Shown piece after piece: positions 1-10,181 of a stretch of DNA of 64,000 bases (position 1 is its first letter; every line of letters begins with the position of its first letter). The notes below the pieces were generated by a model. It ran no database searches and was not told the DNA's origin. It saw only the letters and a program-made list of their open reading frames with translations. The stretch comes from Candidatus Thiodiazotropha endoloripes (GTDB taxonomy: Bacteria; Pseudomonadota; Gammaproteobacteria; Chromatiales; Chromatiaceae): contig LVKA01000008.1 in the NCBI GenBank assembly GCA_001709035.1, positions 682,001 through 746,000 of the forward strand, given 5' to 3'. The position numbers and the translations under genes are program-made.

Positions 1-93
1 CTCGTCGAGGATTTTTTTGGAAAGATTTTTAACGATGCCAGGCTGGTCTTTGCCAAGTGCGGAGATAACCAGAAAGTTTTTCGGTGTGGTCAT
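1..93 (-). CDS. gcvR: Glycine cleavage system transcriptional repressor, partial (N-terminus only)
   Basis: The minus strand from 93 to the window edge encodes MTTPKNFLVISALGKDQPGI and onward, the start of an ACT domain as in GcvR (E. coli GcvR reads similarly around its VITALG motif). Only 31 codons are inside the window. GcvR pairs with GcvA to repress the gcv operon. It lies divergent to dapA, a common gammaproteobacterial arrangement. An upstream in-frame ATG at 171-169 would add 26 residues (MKYRLRLIPG...). The ATG at 93 gives the usual GcvR N-terminal length, so I chose it. Confidence 0.75.
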   Translation of the reverse strand, partial: MTTPKNFLVISALGKDQPGIVKNLSKKILDE

Positions 94-203
94 TGATATC
101 TCTAAACCCCAGTTATTGTTCACGGTTGTGTCGAGTGTAACACCAGGAATGAGCCGCAAGCGATATTTCATGAGCATCTCATGGTTTAATTCCGAATCAG
201 TGG

Positions 204-220
204 GTTAAACAGGCCCTCAG
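204..220 (+). repeat. Solitary copy of the GTTAACAG-R-CCCTAG end motif
   Basis: GTTAAACAGGCCCTCAG between gcvR and dapA resembles the outer end of the palindromic element at 11793-12057, here with one extra A and a CTCAG end. It is one of about ten such motifs in the intergenic DNA of this window. Confidence 0.4.
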
Positions 221-365
221 AGTTTTGTTTCCACCGGAAACCGGAACCTTACGCTCTACACGCCTTTGTAGCCCACTGCTTCGGCCTAAAAATATACACT
301 ACTTGTCAGAGTCACGAGCCACAGGCTAACATTGCGGATTGATATAAAGTTAGGGGTGTGGACTG

Positions 366-1241
366 ATGTTTCACGGCAGTATGGTAGCAATGATCACTCC
401 GATGAGTGAAGACGGCGTCCTGGATGACAACGCCTTGCGGGGCTTGGTGGATTTTCACGTCGAGCAGGGCAGTGACGCCATTGTCGCCGTTGGTACCACC
501 GGTGAATCGGCTACTCTGGACGAAGAGGAGCATTGTGCGGTGATTCGTCGGGTGGTTGAGTATGTGGCTGGGCGGATTCCGGTGATTGCCGGTACCGGCG
601 CCAATTCCACCCGGGAAGCGATTGATCTGACCCGTTGCGCCAAGCAGGCGGGCGCCGATGCTTGCCTGTTGGTTACCCCTTATTACAACAAACCCACCCA
701 GGAAGGGTTATACCAGCACTACAAGGCGGTGGCAGAGGCGGTGGAGATACCGCAGATCCTCTACAATGTGCCTGGCCGTACAGCCTGTGACATGTTGCCT
801 GAGACAGTGGGTCGACTCTCATCCGTGGCCAATATCATCGGTGTCAAAGAGGCGACAGGTGATCTGGATCGGCTGCATCAGATCCGGGATCTGTGCGGTT
901 CCGAGTTTGAGCTCTATAGTGGTGATGACGCCACCGGTTGCGAATTTCTGTTGCAAGGTGGACATGGTGTCATCTCTGTGACGGCGAATGTCGCGCCGAA
1001 ATTGATGCATGAGATGGTGGCGGCGGCTCTGGCTGGAAACCGGGCTGAGGCCGAGTCTCTCGATCAGCAGCTGGCCGGCCTGCACAGCGCGCTGTTTGTG
1101 GAATCGAGCCCGATACCCGTCAAGTGGGCGATGTCCGAACTTGGATTGGCAAACAAAGGCATCCGGCTGCCATTGACCTGGATGACTGCCTCATCCGAGC
1201 CTCAGGTTCGTGAGGCGATGCGCCAGGCCGGGGTTTTGTGA
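366..1241 (+). CDS. dapA: 4-hydroxy-tetrahydrodipicolinate synthase
   Basis: This 291-residue protein has the usual DapA length. It condenses pyruvate with aspartate semialdehyde, the first step committed to lysine and meso-diaminopimelate synthesis, in the cytoplasm. It starts MFHGSMVAMITPM, as E. coli DapA does. It contains the GTTGES phosphate/pyruvate-binding loop, YNVPGRT with the catalytic Tyr, and GVKEATGDL with the Schiff-base Lys. The TIM barrel is intact. The start at 366 follows a weak purine-rich stretch and matches the family. bamC follows after 118 bp in the same direction, as in E. coli. Confidence 0.97.
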   Translation: MFHGSMVAMITPMSEDGVLDDNALRGLVDFHVEQGSDAIVAVGTTGESATLDEEEHCAVIRRVVEYVAGRIPVIAGTGANSTREAIDLTRCAKQAGADACLLVTPYYNKPTQEGLYQHYKAVAEAVEIPQILYNVPGRTACDMLPETVGRLSSVANIIGVKEATGDLDRLHQIRDLCGSEFELYSGDDATGCEFLLQGGHGVISVTANVAPKLMHEMVAAALAGNRAEAESLDQQLAGLHSALFVESSPIPVKWAMSELGLANKGIRLPLTWMTASSEPQVREAMRQAGVL

Positions 1242-1359
1242 TCGCAGTCGATGTGGCATGTATGCCTCACAAAATCCCCGTCTCAGGCAAGGCTTGGTAA
1301 ACTAGATTTACAAATCCTTGTCATAGGCAACAGAGTATAATCTGACAAAACTTCATAAT

Positions 1360-2502
1360 ATGCATTTAAACCCAACTCTTCTCTCTCTGATCTCGTTGAT
1401 TCTGTTTATCTCCGGCTGTAGTTCCGACGGGGGGTATTTCTCCGATTCGGAACGTGAATATCGCAGCCAGAAAGAGAGTGTGGACGATCTGGAGATCCCG
1501 CCGGATCTTTCAAGCAATGCGATTCAGGATGCGATGACCATTCCCGGTGCCGGAAGTGCATCCTACGAAGAGTATGCCACCCAGAGGGAAAAACGCAGCT
1601 TTGGCACCATCGTAGCCGAAGAGGTGCTGCCGTCGTTTGAAGGCATCCAGGTTGAGCGGGATGGTGACAAGCGCTGGCTGGTGATCGCAGCGACACCCAC
1701 AAAGGTGTGGCCAAAAGTGATTGAGTTCTGGCGTAAGAACGGTTTGCTGCTGGTGGAACAGAATCCGGCGGTGGGTGTGATGAAGACCGACTGGCTTGAG
1801 AGTCGGGCTGATATCAAACAGGGATACATCACTGAATTCTTCCGCCAGGCACTGGGTAGTGTCTATAGCTCTGCGACGAGAGACCAGTTTCGTGTGCGTC
1901 TTGATAACGGTCTGGAACCAGGCACCACCGAGCTCTATCTGACCCATCGTGGCATGGAAGAGAAGCTGAAAGAGGATATCAGTGGTGATGCCGATACCAC
2001 TTACTGGTCTCCCAGGCCGAACGATCCGGATATCGAGGCCTCGATGCTGCGCAGTCTGATGGTCCATCTGGGCGTTGCTAACGAAAAAGCACAACAGGCC
2101 ATATCCGCGCCGGATTCCAAACAGGATCGGGCTCGTCTGGTAGAGACTGACGAGCAGCCTGAATTATGGATCGATGAAGCCTTTGCACGGGCCTGGCGTC
2201 TGACTGGGGTTGCGCTGGACCGGGTAGGTTTTGCCGTGGAAGACCGGGATCGCTCCAGTGGTACCTATTTCGTTCGCTACAGCAACCTGCTGAATGAAGA
2301 GCAGGAAGAGAAAGGTTTCTTCTCACTGTTGGCTTTCTGGGATGACGAAGAGAGCAAGATCGATACTGAGGTTCAGTATCAGGTGAAACTGCTGGCGGAG
2401 GGTGAGGCTACCCGGGTGGTGGTGAGAAATGAGCAGGGTGAAGCAGCCGATCAGGTGGCTGTTAAAACCATTTTGGGTCTGATCCACGAACAGATACGCT
2501 GA
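1360..2502 (+). CDS. bamC: Outer membrane assembly lipoprotein BamC (NlpB)
   Basis: A 380-residue lipoprotein with a signal peptide and lipobox ending LFISGC (Cys at about residue 20). An unstructured N-terminal segment (YRSQKESVDDLEIPPDL) matches the BamC region that contacts BamD. Two helix-grip domains follow at roughly 95-215 and 265-380. BamC is an accessory subunit of the BAM complex that inserts beta-barrel proteins into the outer membrane. The dapA-bamC order supports the call. The next gene begins 6 bp after the stop, suggesting co-transcription. Confidence 0.93.
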   Translation: MHLNPTLLSLISLILFISGCSSDGGYFSDSEREYRSQKESVDDLEIPPDLSSNAIQDAMTIPGAGSASYEEYATQREKRSFGTIVAEEVLPSFEGIQVERDGDKRWLVIAATPTKVWPKVIEFWRKNGLLLVEQNPAVGVMKTDWLESRADIKQGYITEFFRQALGSVYSSATRDQFRVRLDNGLEPGTTELYLTHRGMEEKLKEDISGDADTTYWSPRPNDPDIEASMLRSLMVHLGVANEKAQQAISAPDSKQDRARLVETDEQPELWIDEAFARAWRLTGVALDRVGFAVEDRDRSSGTYFVRYSNLLNEEQEEKGFFSLLAFWDDEESKIDTEVQYQVKLLAEGEATRVVVRNEQGEAADQVAVKTILGLIHEQIR

Positions 2503-2507
2503 TCCCT

Positions 2508-3275
2508 ATGCCCTTGCGATTCGCCTACCTTGGCAGTGGCAGCCGTGGTAATGCTCTGCTTATTGAATCAGCCAATGCAAGAATACTTCTCGATTGCGGT
2601 TTTGCGGCTCGGGAGATTGAGCGTCGGTTGAAACAACTGGATGTGGACCCGGCCAGCCTGACCGGGATCCTGATCACCCATGAACATGGGGACCATATTC
2701 GGGGTGTGGGGGCAATGGCGCGGCGTTACGCTCTTCCGGTTTGGATGACTCCGGGCACCTATCACAGCGCCAGCTACGGAGAGCTGCCCCAGCTCGAGTT
2801 GATCGACTGTCACACCGGACCCTGGACGATCGAGGATATCGCCATCCACCCCTATCCAGTGCCCCACGATTCAAGAGAGCCCTGTCAGTTTGTCCTGACA
2901 ACCGGCAAGCAAAGCCTCGGGGTGCTCACCGATGTAGGCCATATTACGCCCCATATCATCGAGCGTTTGCAATCCTGCGACAGTCTGGTGCTGGAGTTCA
3001 ATCACGACCTGCAGATGCTGGCGGAAGGCCCCTATCCGCCGTCGTTACAGGCCAGGGTAGGTGGCAGTCATGGCCATTTGAGCAATCAGCAGGCGTTACA
3101 GTTGCTCAGCCGGGTGCCGGTGGAACGGTTCAGCCATCTGGTGGCCTCCCATATCAGTGAGAAGAACAACGATCCTGAGTTGGTTAAATCGATGGTTTCC
3201 CTCCATCTGCCCGAGCTGGAAGCCCGCATCAGTCTGGCTGAGCAGCATTGTGTCAGTGACTGGTTAAGTGTCTAG
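2508..3275 (+). CDS. MBL-fold metallo-hydrolase (YycJ/VicX-like)
   Basis: A 255-residue metallo-beta-lactamase-fold protein. It has the metal-binding motif ITHEHGDHIRG (residues about 56-66) and a later LTDVGH (about 141-146) that would supply further metal ligands. The N-terminus (LGSGSRGNALLI) is typical of the YycJ/WalJ-like exonuclease branch. The 6-bp gap to bamC indicates an operon. The substrate cannot be read from the sequence; a nuclease or phosphodiesterase is likeliest for this branch. Confidence 0.88.
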   Translation: MPLRFAYLGSGSRGNALLIESANARILLDCGFAAREIERRLKQLDVDPASLTGILITHEHGDHIRGVGAMARRYALPVWMTPGTYHSASYGELPQLELIDCHTGPWTIEDIAIHPYPVPHDSREPCQFVLTTGKQSLGVLTDVGHITPHIIERLQSCDSLVLEFNHDLQMLAEGPYPPSLQARVGGSHGHLSNQQALQLLSRVPVERFSHLVASHISEKNNDPELVKSMVSLHLPELEARISLAEQHCVSDWLSV

Positions 3276-3277
3276 TG

Positions 3278-3314
3278 ACCCTGTGTAGACAGCTCTCCCG
3301 GGCTGACAGGGTTT
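3278..3314 (+). terminator. Candidate terminator after the bamC-MBL operon
   Basis: ACCCTGT (3278-3284) pairs with ACAGGGT (3306-3312), followed by a short T-rich tract. The loop is long, with a CCCGGG inside, so this is a weak candidate. Confidence 0.4.
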
Positions 3315-3408
3315 GTCTGAACAGGCTCATCGCCAGCTCGCTTCAGATGCCTTCATTCAGGTAGATTAGAGCATACTGAATTACTTCAATAGCTTTGAAT
3401 TTCAGTAG

Positions 3409-4779
<1,371 letters not shown>

Positions 4780-4824
4780 CATTCCGCCAATTTATCCAGC
4801 GGCAATCAGAGCCGCTGGTTTGCA

Positions 4825-4839
4825 GTTAACAGGCCCTCC
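4825..4839 (+). repeat. Solitary GTTAACAGGCCCT end motif
   Basis: GTTAACAGGCCCTCC lies between the SQR-like gene and ispG and matches the outer tip of the 11793-12057 repeat. Confidence 0.45.
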
Positions 4840-4857
4840 AGGCCAACAGGCCCATAC

Positions 4858-6069
4858 ATGGCAATCACAAGACATCAAACCCGAAGTGTCGTGGTAGGTG
4901 GTGTGGTGATCGGCAGCGACGCCCCGGTGGTCGTGCAGTCGATGACCAACACAGACACGGCGGATGTTGACGCCACCAGCGAACAAGTGGCGGCTCTGGC
5001 CCGCGCCGGTTCGGAAATGGTGAGGATCACCGTGAACAATGAAGCGGCTGCGAAAGCGGTTAGCCGAATCCGTGAGCGTTTGGATCAACAGGGGCTTGAT
5101 GTGCCGTTGGTGGGGGATTTTCACTTCAATGGGCATCGTCTGCTGAGCGATCATCCCGACTGCGCCCGGGCCTTGGCCAAGTATCGAATCAATCCCGGCA
5201 ATGTGGGCAGTGGAGAGAAGCGTGACTCCCAGTATGCGCGCATGATCGAGCTCGCCTGTGAGCATCAGAAGCCGGTTAGAATCGGCGTCAACTGGGGCAG
5301 CCTGGATAAGGGTCTGGTAGCCCGCATGATGGATCAGAATGCCCGTGCGGAGAGACCGCTGGATGCGGATCAGATGACCCGGGAAATCATGGTGACCTCG
5401 GCCCTGGAGAGTGCCCAGCAGGCGATTGAGCTGGGTCTCTCCCCGTCACAGATCGTGCTCTCCTGTAAAATGAGCGGGGTACAGGATCTGATTGCGGTCT
5501 ATCGGGAGCTGGCCAGTCGATGTGACTATGCCTTGCACCTCGGTCTTACCGAAGCAGGTATGGGATCGAAGGGTATCGTAGCCTCCAGTGCGGCCCTGGC
5601 GGTGCTGCTGCAGGAGGGGATCGGTGACACGATTCGTATCTCTCTGACACCGGAACCCGGTGGGGCAAGGACCCAGGAAGTGATCGTAGCCCAGGAGTTG
5701 CTGCAATCGATGGGTATACGAGCTTTCACGCCGATGGTGGTTGCCTGTCCCGGCTGCGGTCGAACCACCAGTACCTTTTTTCAACAGTTGGCCCAACAGG
5801 TCCAGACTCACTTGCGTGAACGGATGCCAGGCTGGCAGGAGCGGCATCCGGGGGTCGCTGAGATGTCGGTCGCGGTGATGGGATGTGTTGTCAACGGTCC
5901 GGGGGAGAGTAAGCAGGCGAATATCGGTATCAGTCTGCCGGGCACCGGGGAGTCACCCTCCGCACCGGTGTATGTGGATGGAGAAAAAACGGTCACCCTG
6001 AAAGGGGAACGGATTGCTGAACAGTTTATCCAACTGGTGGATGACTATGTTGAGAAACATTATCGTTAG
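4858..6069 (+). CDS. ispG: (E)-4-hydroxy-3-methylbut-2-enyl-diphosphate synthase (flavodoxin)
   Basis: A 403-residue GcpE/IspG. It converts MEcPP to HMBPP in the non-mevalonate isoprenoid pathway using a [4Fe-4S] cluster. Visible hallmarks are [12 protein letters not shown] near the N-terminus, the TIM-barrel motif GDFHFNGH, and cluster cysteines in [10 protein letters not shown] (about residues 297-306) and [10 protein letters not shown] (about 340-350). The ATG at 4858 gives the expected family start. The gene stands alone between the SQR-like gene and a secreted protein. Confidence 0.97.
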   Translation: MAITRHQTRSVVVGGVVIGSDAPVVVQSMTNTDTADVDATSEQVAALARAGSEMVRITVNNEAAAKAVSRIRERLDQQGLDVPLVGDFHFNGHRLLSDHPDCARALAKYRINPGNVGSGEKRDSQYARMIELACEHQKPVRIGVNWGSLDKGLVARMMDQNARAERPLDADQMTREIMVTSALESAQQAIELGLSPSQIVLSCKMSGVQDLIAVYRELASRCDYALHLGLTEAGMGSKGIVASSAALAVLLQEGIGDTIRISLTPEPGGARTQEVIVAQELLQSMGIRAFTPMVVACPGCGRTTSTFFQQLAQQVQTHLRERMPGWQERHPGVAEMSVAVMGCVVNGPGESKQANIGISLPGTGESPSAPVYVDGEKTVTLKGERIAEQFIQLVDDYVEKHYR

Positions 6070-6100
6070 CGGGCTTGTCACTACGAGGTGCGATAGCCCG
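6070..6100 (+). terminator. Hairpin after ispG, possible terminator
   Basis: CGGGCT (6070-6075) pairs with AGCCCG (6095-6100), with an inner CAC/GTG pairing. No T-run follows, so it may only be an mRNA-end hairpin. Confidence 0.35.
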
Positions 6101-6215
6101 TACAGCATTTGAATCGATGCCAGAAACCAGCTGCAGCCTGTCGTCATCAGCATCTGGTCTGGAGAAGAATAAATCTTGAGTTGAAATCACAATAAAGCCA
6201 CCCATTGAGGAGGAG

Positions 6216-6719
6216 ATGATGAAGAGATCCCTGACAATCCTGGCGCTACTGACCAGCCTATGCGTAATACCCGGCGTACAGGCCGAAGATGAAGCTCCAC
6301 CAACGGTAACACTGAAGCGCCTATCCATGGAGACAGCCAATCAGATCGCCTTGGCCACAATCGAGGCCTGTAGAAAACAGGGTATCCAGATTGGAGTCAC
6401 AGTGGTCGATCGGAACGGTATTGTGCAGGTGACCATGCGCGACACCATTGCGGCGCAAATCACCGTGCCGATCAGTCGCCAGAAAGCCTTCACCGCCGTC
6501 AATTTCAATGCCGCCACCTCAGCTTTGAAGAGCCGTGCAGACACGCCGATCGGACGTTTGGACGGGCTGGTGATGTCCGCCGGCGGATTGCCGGTTCAGG
6601 CCGGTGGCCAACTGCTCGGTGGGGTTGGGGTGAGTGGTGCCCCATCCGGTGAAACCGATGAGGCTTGTGCCCAGGCGGGAATCGATCAGGTGATCGATGA
6701 TCTGGAGATGGAAATGTAA
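6216..6719 (+). CDS. Secreted GlcG/HbpS-family heme-binding-like protein
   Basis: A 167-residue protein with a cleavable signal peptide (about residues 1-23, ending GVQA). A DUF336/GlcG-HbpS fold follows: TANQIALATIEACRKQG, VVDRNGIVQV, and the glycine-rich PIGRLDGLVMSAGGLPVQ leading to GGVGVSGAP. Family members bind heme or small cofactors, and exported forms are found near sulfur and methylotrophy genes. The start at 6216 follows a GAGGAG site (6207-6212). The ligand and partner are unknown. The gene is monocistronic, convergent with the minus-strand NifX-like gene. Confidence 0.82.
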   Translation: MMKRSLTILALLTSLCVIPGVQAEDEAPPTVTLKRLSMETANQIALATIEACRKQGIQIGVTVVDRNGIVQVTMRDTIAAQITVPISRQKAFTAVNFNAATSALKSRADTPIGRLDGLVMSAGGLPVQAGGQLLGGVGVSGAPSGETDEACAQAGIDQVIDDLEMEM

Positions 6720-6735
6720 AACGTCGTGTTTTGGC

Positions 6736-6750
6736 CTAACAGACCCTAAC
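6736..6750 (+). repeat. Solitary CTAACAGACCCTAAC end motif
   Basis: A variant of the dispersed GTTAACAG-R-CCCTA motif. It lies between two convergent genes and overlaps the stop of the NifX-like gene. Confidence 0.35.
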
Positions 6751-7132
6751 CAGGTTTCGGCATGATCGGAGCACTCTTCTGGTGGTGGGCATCGGCTTCT
6801 ACCACCGGTAGAGGCTCGCCCTCCAGAAAGGCGTCGGCGGCACGATAGGGATCTGTCTCACTGGTACAGATCACCTTCACCTGCTCCTGTTGCAGGCGTC
6901 TGATAAATCCCTGGCCAGCACTGGCGGTCAACAGGATGTCGGAGTCAAAAAGCGGGTGCCGCAAGCCCTTGAACTCATGCATGGACATCTCTTTCGGAAG
7001 ATCCAACCTGTCGAGTTCAATCAGCTCCCCCTGTTTATTTCTGCCCAGGATCAGAAAACGGCGACACTTCCCCGCATGGGGTGTGATGGTACGGAAGTTC
7101 TGGCTGGTTACGGCAATTTTCATCATCTTCAT
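6746..7132 (-). CDS. NifX/NafY-family iron-molybdenum-cofactor-binding-like protein
   Basis: A 128-residue single-domain protein of the dinitrogenase iron-molybdenum cofactor family (NifB C-terminal/NifX fold). It has IAVTSQNFRTITPHAGKCR at the N-terminus and the DSDILLTASAGQGFIRRL segment. Homologues outside nif clusters are common in sulfur bacteria and may bind metal clusters. No other nif gene is present, so a role in nitrogen fixation is not supported. The start is at 7132 or the in-frame ATGs three or nine bases downstream. It follows the DUF6858-like gene by 24 bp and is probably co-transcribed with it. Confidence 0.8.
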   Translation of the reverse strand: MKMMKIAVTSQNFRTITPHAGKCRRFLILGRNKQGELIELDRLDLPKEMSMHEFKGLRHPLFDSDILLTASAGQGFIRRLQQEQVKVICTSETDPYRAADAFLEGEPLPVVEADAHHQKSAPIMPKPG

Positions 7133-7156
7133 CGGGCTGGTATTAAGATGCGCAAG

Positions 7157-7591
7157 CTACTCCGCTGAGACGCTCTTGAAGTGGGGGGCGGTTGAGACAT
7201 TTTCAATCAGCAGCGATTTGGCCCACACTTCCATCAGGGCATTGGCTACCGGCATGGGTGCCTCGAGAAATGAGACAATGATCTGGTCATTCATCTGACA
7301 GATGCCGATCGATCTGGGTCGGCTGGCCAGTTGATCCGGAGTCTGCAGGGTGAAGCCGAAACAGAACACCAGATTGTAGGCCGCCACAATACCCTCTGCC
7401 AGCTGTCCTTCCGGGAGCTCAGCTGTGTGCTTCCTGTGATCGAAGGTGGCAATGAATTCAGCGGCCTTATGGGCCGAAATTTCTGATTCAAAGTAGGCAA
7501 CAATCTCTTCAATTGAGTCAAATCGACACTCATCGAGATCGATTTGGAGTGAAAATACCGGAATCTCGATTTCCTTGACGACTTGGTGCAA
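7157..7591 (-). CDS. Conserved hypothetical protein, DUF6858-like
   Basis: A 144-residue soluble protein. Features such as FSLQIDLDECRFDSIEEI, ATFDHRKHT and NLVFCFGFTL resemble a small uncharacterised family I recall as DUF6858. No signal peptide, membrane segment or catalytic motif is evident. It sits between a Crp/Fnr regulator upstream and a NifX-like gene downstream, all on the minus strand with short gaps, so a shared redox or cofactor-related role is plausible. Function unknown. Confidence 0.7.
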   Translation of the reverse strand: MHQVVKEIEIPVFSLQIDLDECRFDSIEEIVAYFESEISAHKAAEFIATFDHRKHTAELPEGQLAEGIVAAYNLVFCFGFTLQTPDQLASRPRSIGICQMNDQIIVSFLEAPMPVANALMEVWAKSLLIENVSTAPHFKSVSAE

Positions 7592-7684
7592 GTGGCGTCT
7601 CCATTGACCATCGGGATTTGATGGCAGAACAGTTTATTGTCCTGGAAATGTACTGACAGGGCCGATCTAAAGCATTGAAAATGA

Positions 7685-8392
7685 TCAATCCTCAGCGATT
7701 CGATGGAGATTGGGGGTATCCAGCAGGAATTGATTCGGTGCTGTCTCGATCAGCAGACTCTGTCGTTTGAATTCCGCAATGGTGCGACTGGCCGTCTCGG
7801 TGGTGATTCCCAACATGGCTCCCATGTCCTCTCTGGCGAACAGACTGCACTGGCTCTCATGGGTGTCTTTCACCAACCTCAACAGGAGCCGTGCGACCCG
7901 CTGTTTCGCCGATCCGGTGGAGAGCTCGGTCAGCCAGGCATCCGCCTCCTTGAGTGCCCGTTGCCAACGGTTGAGCAGCTCCATGTGGAGAGCCGGGTTT
8001 TCTTTACTGAGATTATCCACCACCCGTACCGGCAGGGCGCAGACTTCAGTCTCCTGCAGTACAACCGCATCGTGTTGATAGGCTTCGCCCAGGATGCACT
8101 CCAGGCCGGTGATATCGGTGCTGCGGATCAGGCGTACGATCCGTTGACTGCCGTCCGGCAGGTACTGAACAAGCTTGAGTATGCCGGAGCGAACGGTATA
8201 CATGCGATCGCCTTTGTCGCCGGAATGATAGAGAGTGGATCCAACCGGAAGGGTGTATTGATCAATCGGGTCGTGCAGTTTTTCGAAATCCTCCTCTTTG
8301 AGGTCGGCGAACAGAACCGACTCACGCAGAGAGCATTTCAGGCAGTCCGCAACCCCATCCCTGGCTTCCTTGAAGGAAACGATCTTAACCAT
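7685..8392 (-). CDS. Crp/Fnr-family transcriptional regulator
   Basis: A 235-residue regulator. A cyclic-nucleotide-binding-type beta-roll spans about residues 25-145 and a C-terminal winged helix about 160-225. The recognition helix reads TTETASRTIAEF, carrying the E-x2-S-R signature that in FNR contacts TTGAT half-sites. The N-terminus has CLKC (about 18-21) and a later GLECILG, recalling FNR cluster ligands. The full four-cysteine FNR set is not evident, so oxygen sensing by [4Fe-4S] is uncertain. It probably heads the minus-strand group with the DUF6858-like and NifX-like genes (93-bp gap). Confidence 0.88.
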   Translation of the reverse strand: MVKIVSFKEARDGVADCLKCSLRESVLFADLKEEDFEKLHDPIDQYTLPVGSTLYHSGDKGDRMYTVRSGILKLVQYLPDGSQRIVRLIRSTDITGLECILGEAYQHDAVVLQETEVCALPVRVVDNLSKENPALHMELLNRWQRALKEADAWLTELSTGSAKQRVARLLLRLVKDTHESQCSLFAREDMGAMLGITTETASRTIAEFKRQSLLIETAPNQFLLDTPNLHRIAED

Positions 8393-8440
8393 ATTTTTTT
8401 ACCACATAAAATTAACGGCCATCAGGCAACTGTAAACACG

Positions 8441-8474
8441 ATCAACTGCAAGCTTATGATAATCTGTAGTTGAT
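8441..8474. promoter_or_regulatory. Inverted repeat upstream of the Crp/Fnr gene, possible operator
   Basis: ATCAACTGCA (8441-8450) and TGTAGTTGAT (8465-8474) form an inverted repeat with 9 of 10 matches. The outer ATCAA/TTGAT halves resemble FNR half-sites, but orientation and spacing are not canonical. It lies 49 bp upstream of the Crp/Fnr start and could mediate autoregulation. Confidence 0.35.
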
Positions 8475-8952
8475 AGTCATTCGGTACCCATTATCTGCCA
8501 GATGCGACCATTAGTATTAACAGGCCCTAGTAGCAGTAACATCTTTGTTAACAGGTACTAGAACAGTCCTCAAACATATGGTTTTAGTTCCCCGGTTGGT
8601 CAAGCTTGGCAGCGTTGAGCAACCTTGGGTTGGGAATTATATTCCCAGCTCTGTAAACTTGTATTCTTTAAAGCAACATAAAACACAGCCACACAGTCAA
8701 CCATACCAGAAGCGGCTTTCAAAGGCAGTGAATTTTTATCTGACTGTGGAACCGGTTTGGGCTGAGGTGTATGGTTGAACCTGTGTAACAGCAATTTTCC
8801 AAAGCAAAAGCCGGAGTGAAATCAGGGATAAAAAACATGCGCTTAACTGGGAAAGTGGGGTTGAAGCATTGCATCCATAGGGTGGTTCAGGCATCCGTGC
8901 TGTCTGCGGCAGAATCCTGTGTTGTTTTCGATGACCCATGGGGGCACTGGTC
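8475..8952. other. Intergenic region with two solitary end motifs, no convincing gene
   Basis: This stretch holds TATTAACAGGCCCTAG (8515-8530) and a second diverged copy GTTAACAGGTACTAG (8547-8561). Short open frames on both strands (about 64-77 codons) lack ribosome sites and family features, so I do not call them genes. Confidence 0.5.
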
Positions 8953-9948
8953 ATGAGTCGTCAAGAGCAGATTACTGCGACGCAACATATTCTGGTCGTG
9001 GATGATCAGCAGGCCAATCTGGACAGTCTGCAGCTGATCTTAAAGTTCAATTACCAGGTCTCTCTGGCCTCCACGGGTCAGGCCTGTCTGGATCAACTGG
9101 CGGTTGCAACGCCGGATCTTATACTGCTGGATGTGGATATGCCGATGATGGACGGCTTAACTGTCTGTCGTATCATCAAAGCCAATCCTGCCACATCGGA
9201 CATTCCGGTGATCTTCGTCTCTGCCCTATCAAGATTGAGTGAACGACTGGCCGGCTATCGGGCTGGTGCCGATGACTATGTCGCCAAACCCTACGATGCC
9301 AAAGAGTTACTCCTCAAGATCAGAGTCGCATTGAACAATCGGCATGATCTGGAGAATGCGAAACAACGTTCTGTTTTGATCCGGGAAGAGATGGAGGATT
9401 CTCTGGCACTATCCACGGAATTGGCAGAGATAGCCAAGTTTATCGGCCGCACGCTGGAGTGCGATGATATTCGTTCCCTGGGCGAACAGATGCTGGTTAC
9501 TCTGGAGCGTTTCGGTTTGCGGGTGATTGTACGGATGATTCCCAGTGGCCACTATTTTTCCCATGCAGGCGAGGTTGGTGTGCTGGATCAGGAGATGATG
9601 GAGAGTATGTATGAAAAGGGGCGGATCATCGATTTCGGTCATCGTACCCTGATCAATACGGAATCTGTCTCACTGCTGGTGCGAAATATGCCCATCCATG
9701 ATGATGACCGCTATCATCGCTGGAAAGAGAATATCAATCTGATGGTTGAAGTGGTTAACCAACGTATCTCCGATGTCCAAAGATTACTGGATAAATCGGG
9801 TGAGCGAGAACGCCTGCAGCCTTTGATCAATGGCCTTCATCAACTGATTGAAACTGTCCAGGAGAGGGGCTATGAAGTGGTGAAGGAGGAGGCGGCTGAC
9901 ACGGTTAGTCGCCTGCTAATGGCCTGGGAATCGAAACAGACGATTTAA
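8953..9948 (+). CDS. Response regulator with C-terminal GAF-like or unknown output domain
   Basis: About 331 residues. The N-terminal receiver domain has acidic pocket residues VVDDQ, phosphoacceptor LLDVDMPMMDG, the VSA switch Ser and KPYDAKE Lys. A coiled-coil linker (NRHDLENAKQRSVLIREEM) leads to about 190 residues without a recognisable DNA-binding, GGDEF or HD motif, but with a GAF-like feel (GLRVIVRMIPSG). No partner kinase is adjacent. An alternative start at 8938 adds MGALV; I prefer 8953 because a G-run (8940-8944) lies at ribosome-binding distance. Confidence 0.82.
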   Translation: MSRQEQITATQHILVVDDQQANLDSLQLILKFNYQVSLASTGQACLDQLAVATPDLILLDVDMPMMDGLTVCRIIKANPATSDIPVIFVSALSRLSERLAGYRAGADDYVAKPYDAKELLLKIRVALNNRHDLENAKQRSVLIREEMEDSLALSTELAEIAKFIGRTLECDDIRSLGEQMLVTLERFGLRVIVRMIPSGHYFSHAGEVGVLDQEMMESMYEKGRIIDFGHRTLINTESVSLLVRNMPIHDDDRYHRWKENINLMVEVVNQRISDVQRLLDKSGERERLQPLINGLHQLIETVQERGYEVVKEEAADTVSRLLMAWESKQTI

Positions 9949-10181
9949 CGAGGCAGACTGGAATGCTGCTTGATAACGTACACCTGCAGCAAATCATTTG
10001 TTATGCGGCAGGCCATTATTTCTGAGATTAACCGCCAATGAACGCGAATCACCGTAAAATGCCACAAAACGCCTTTGCGATACGGCTTCTTTTGGTGTTG
10101 ATTGGCGCCCATTAGCGGTTTCATTCTCTTAGGGCCGTCTGATCACACTAAAGTCAGAACTATCTTTTTTCGTTGATGCAT

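Noticed and set aside
6746-7132. Nitrogen-fixation gene cluster
   Set aside because: Only a single NifX-like fold is present; no nifHDK, nifB or other nif gene lies near.
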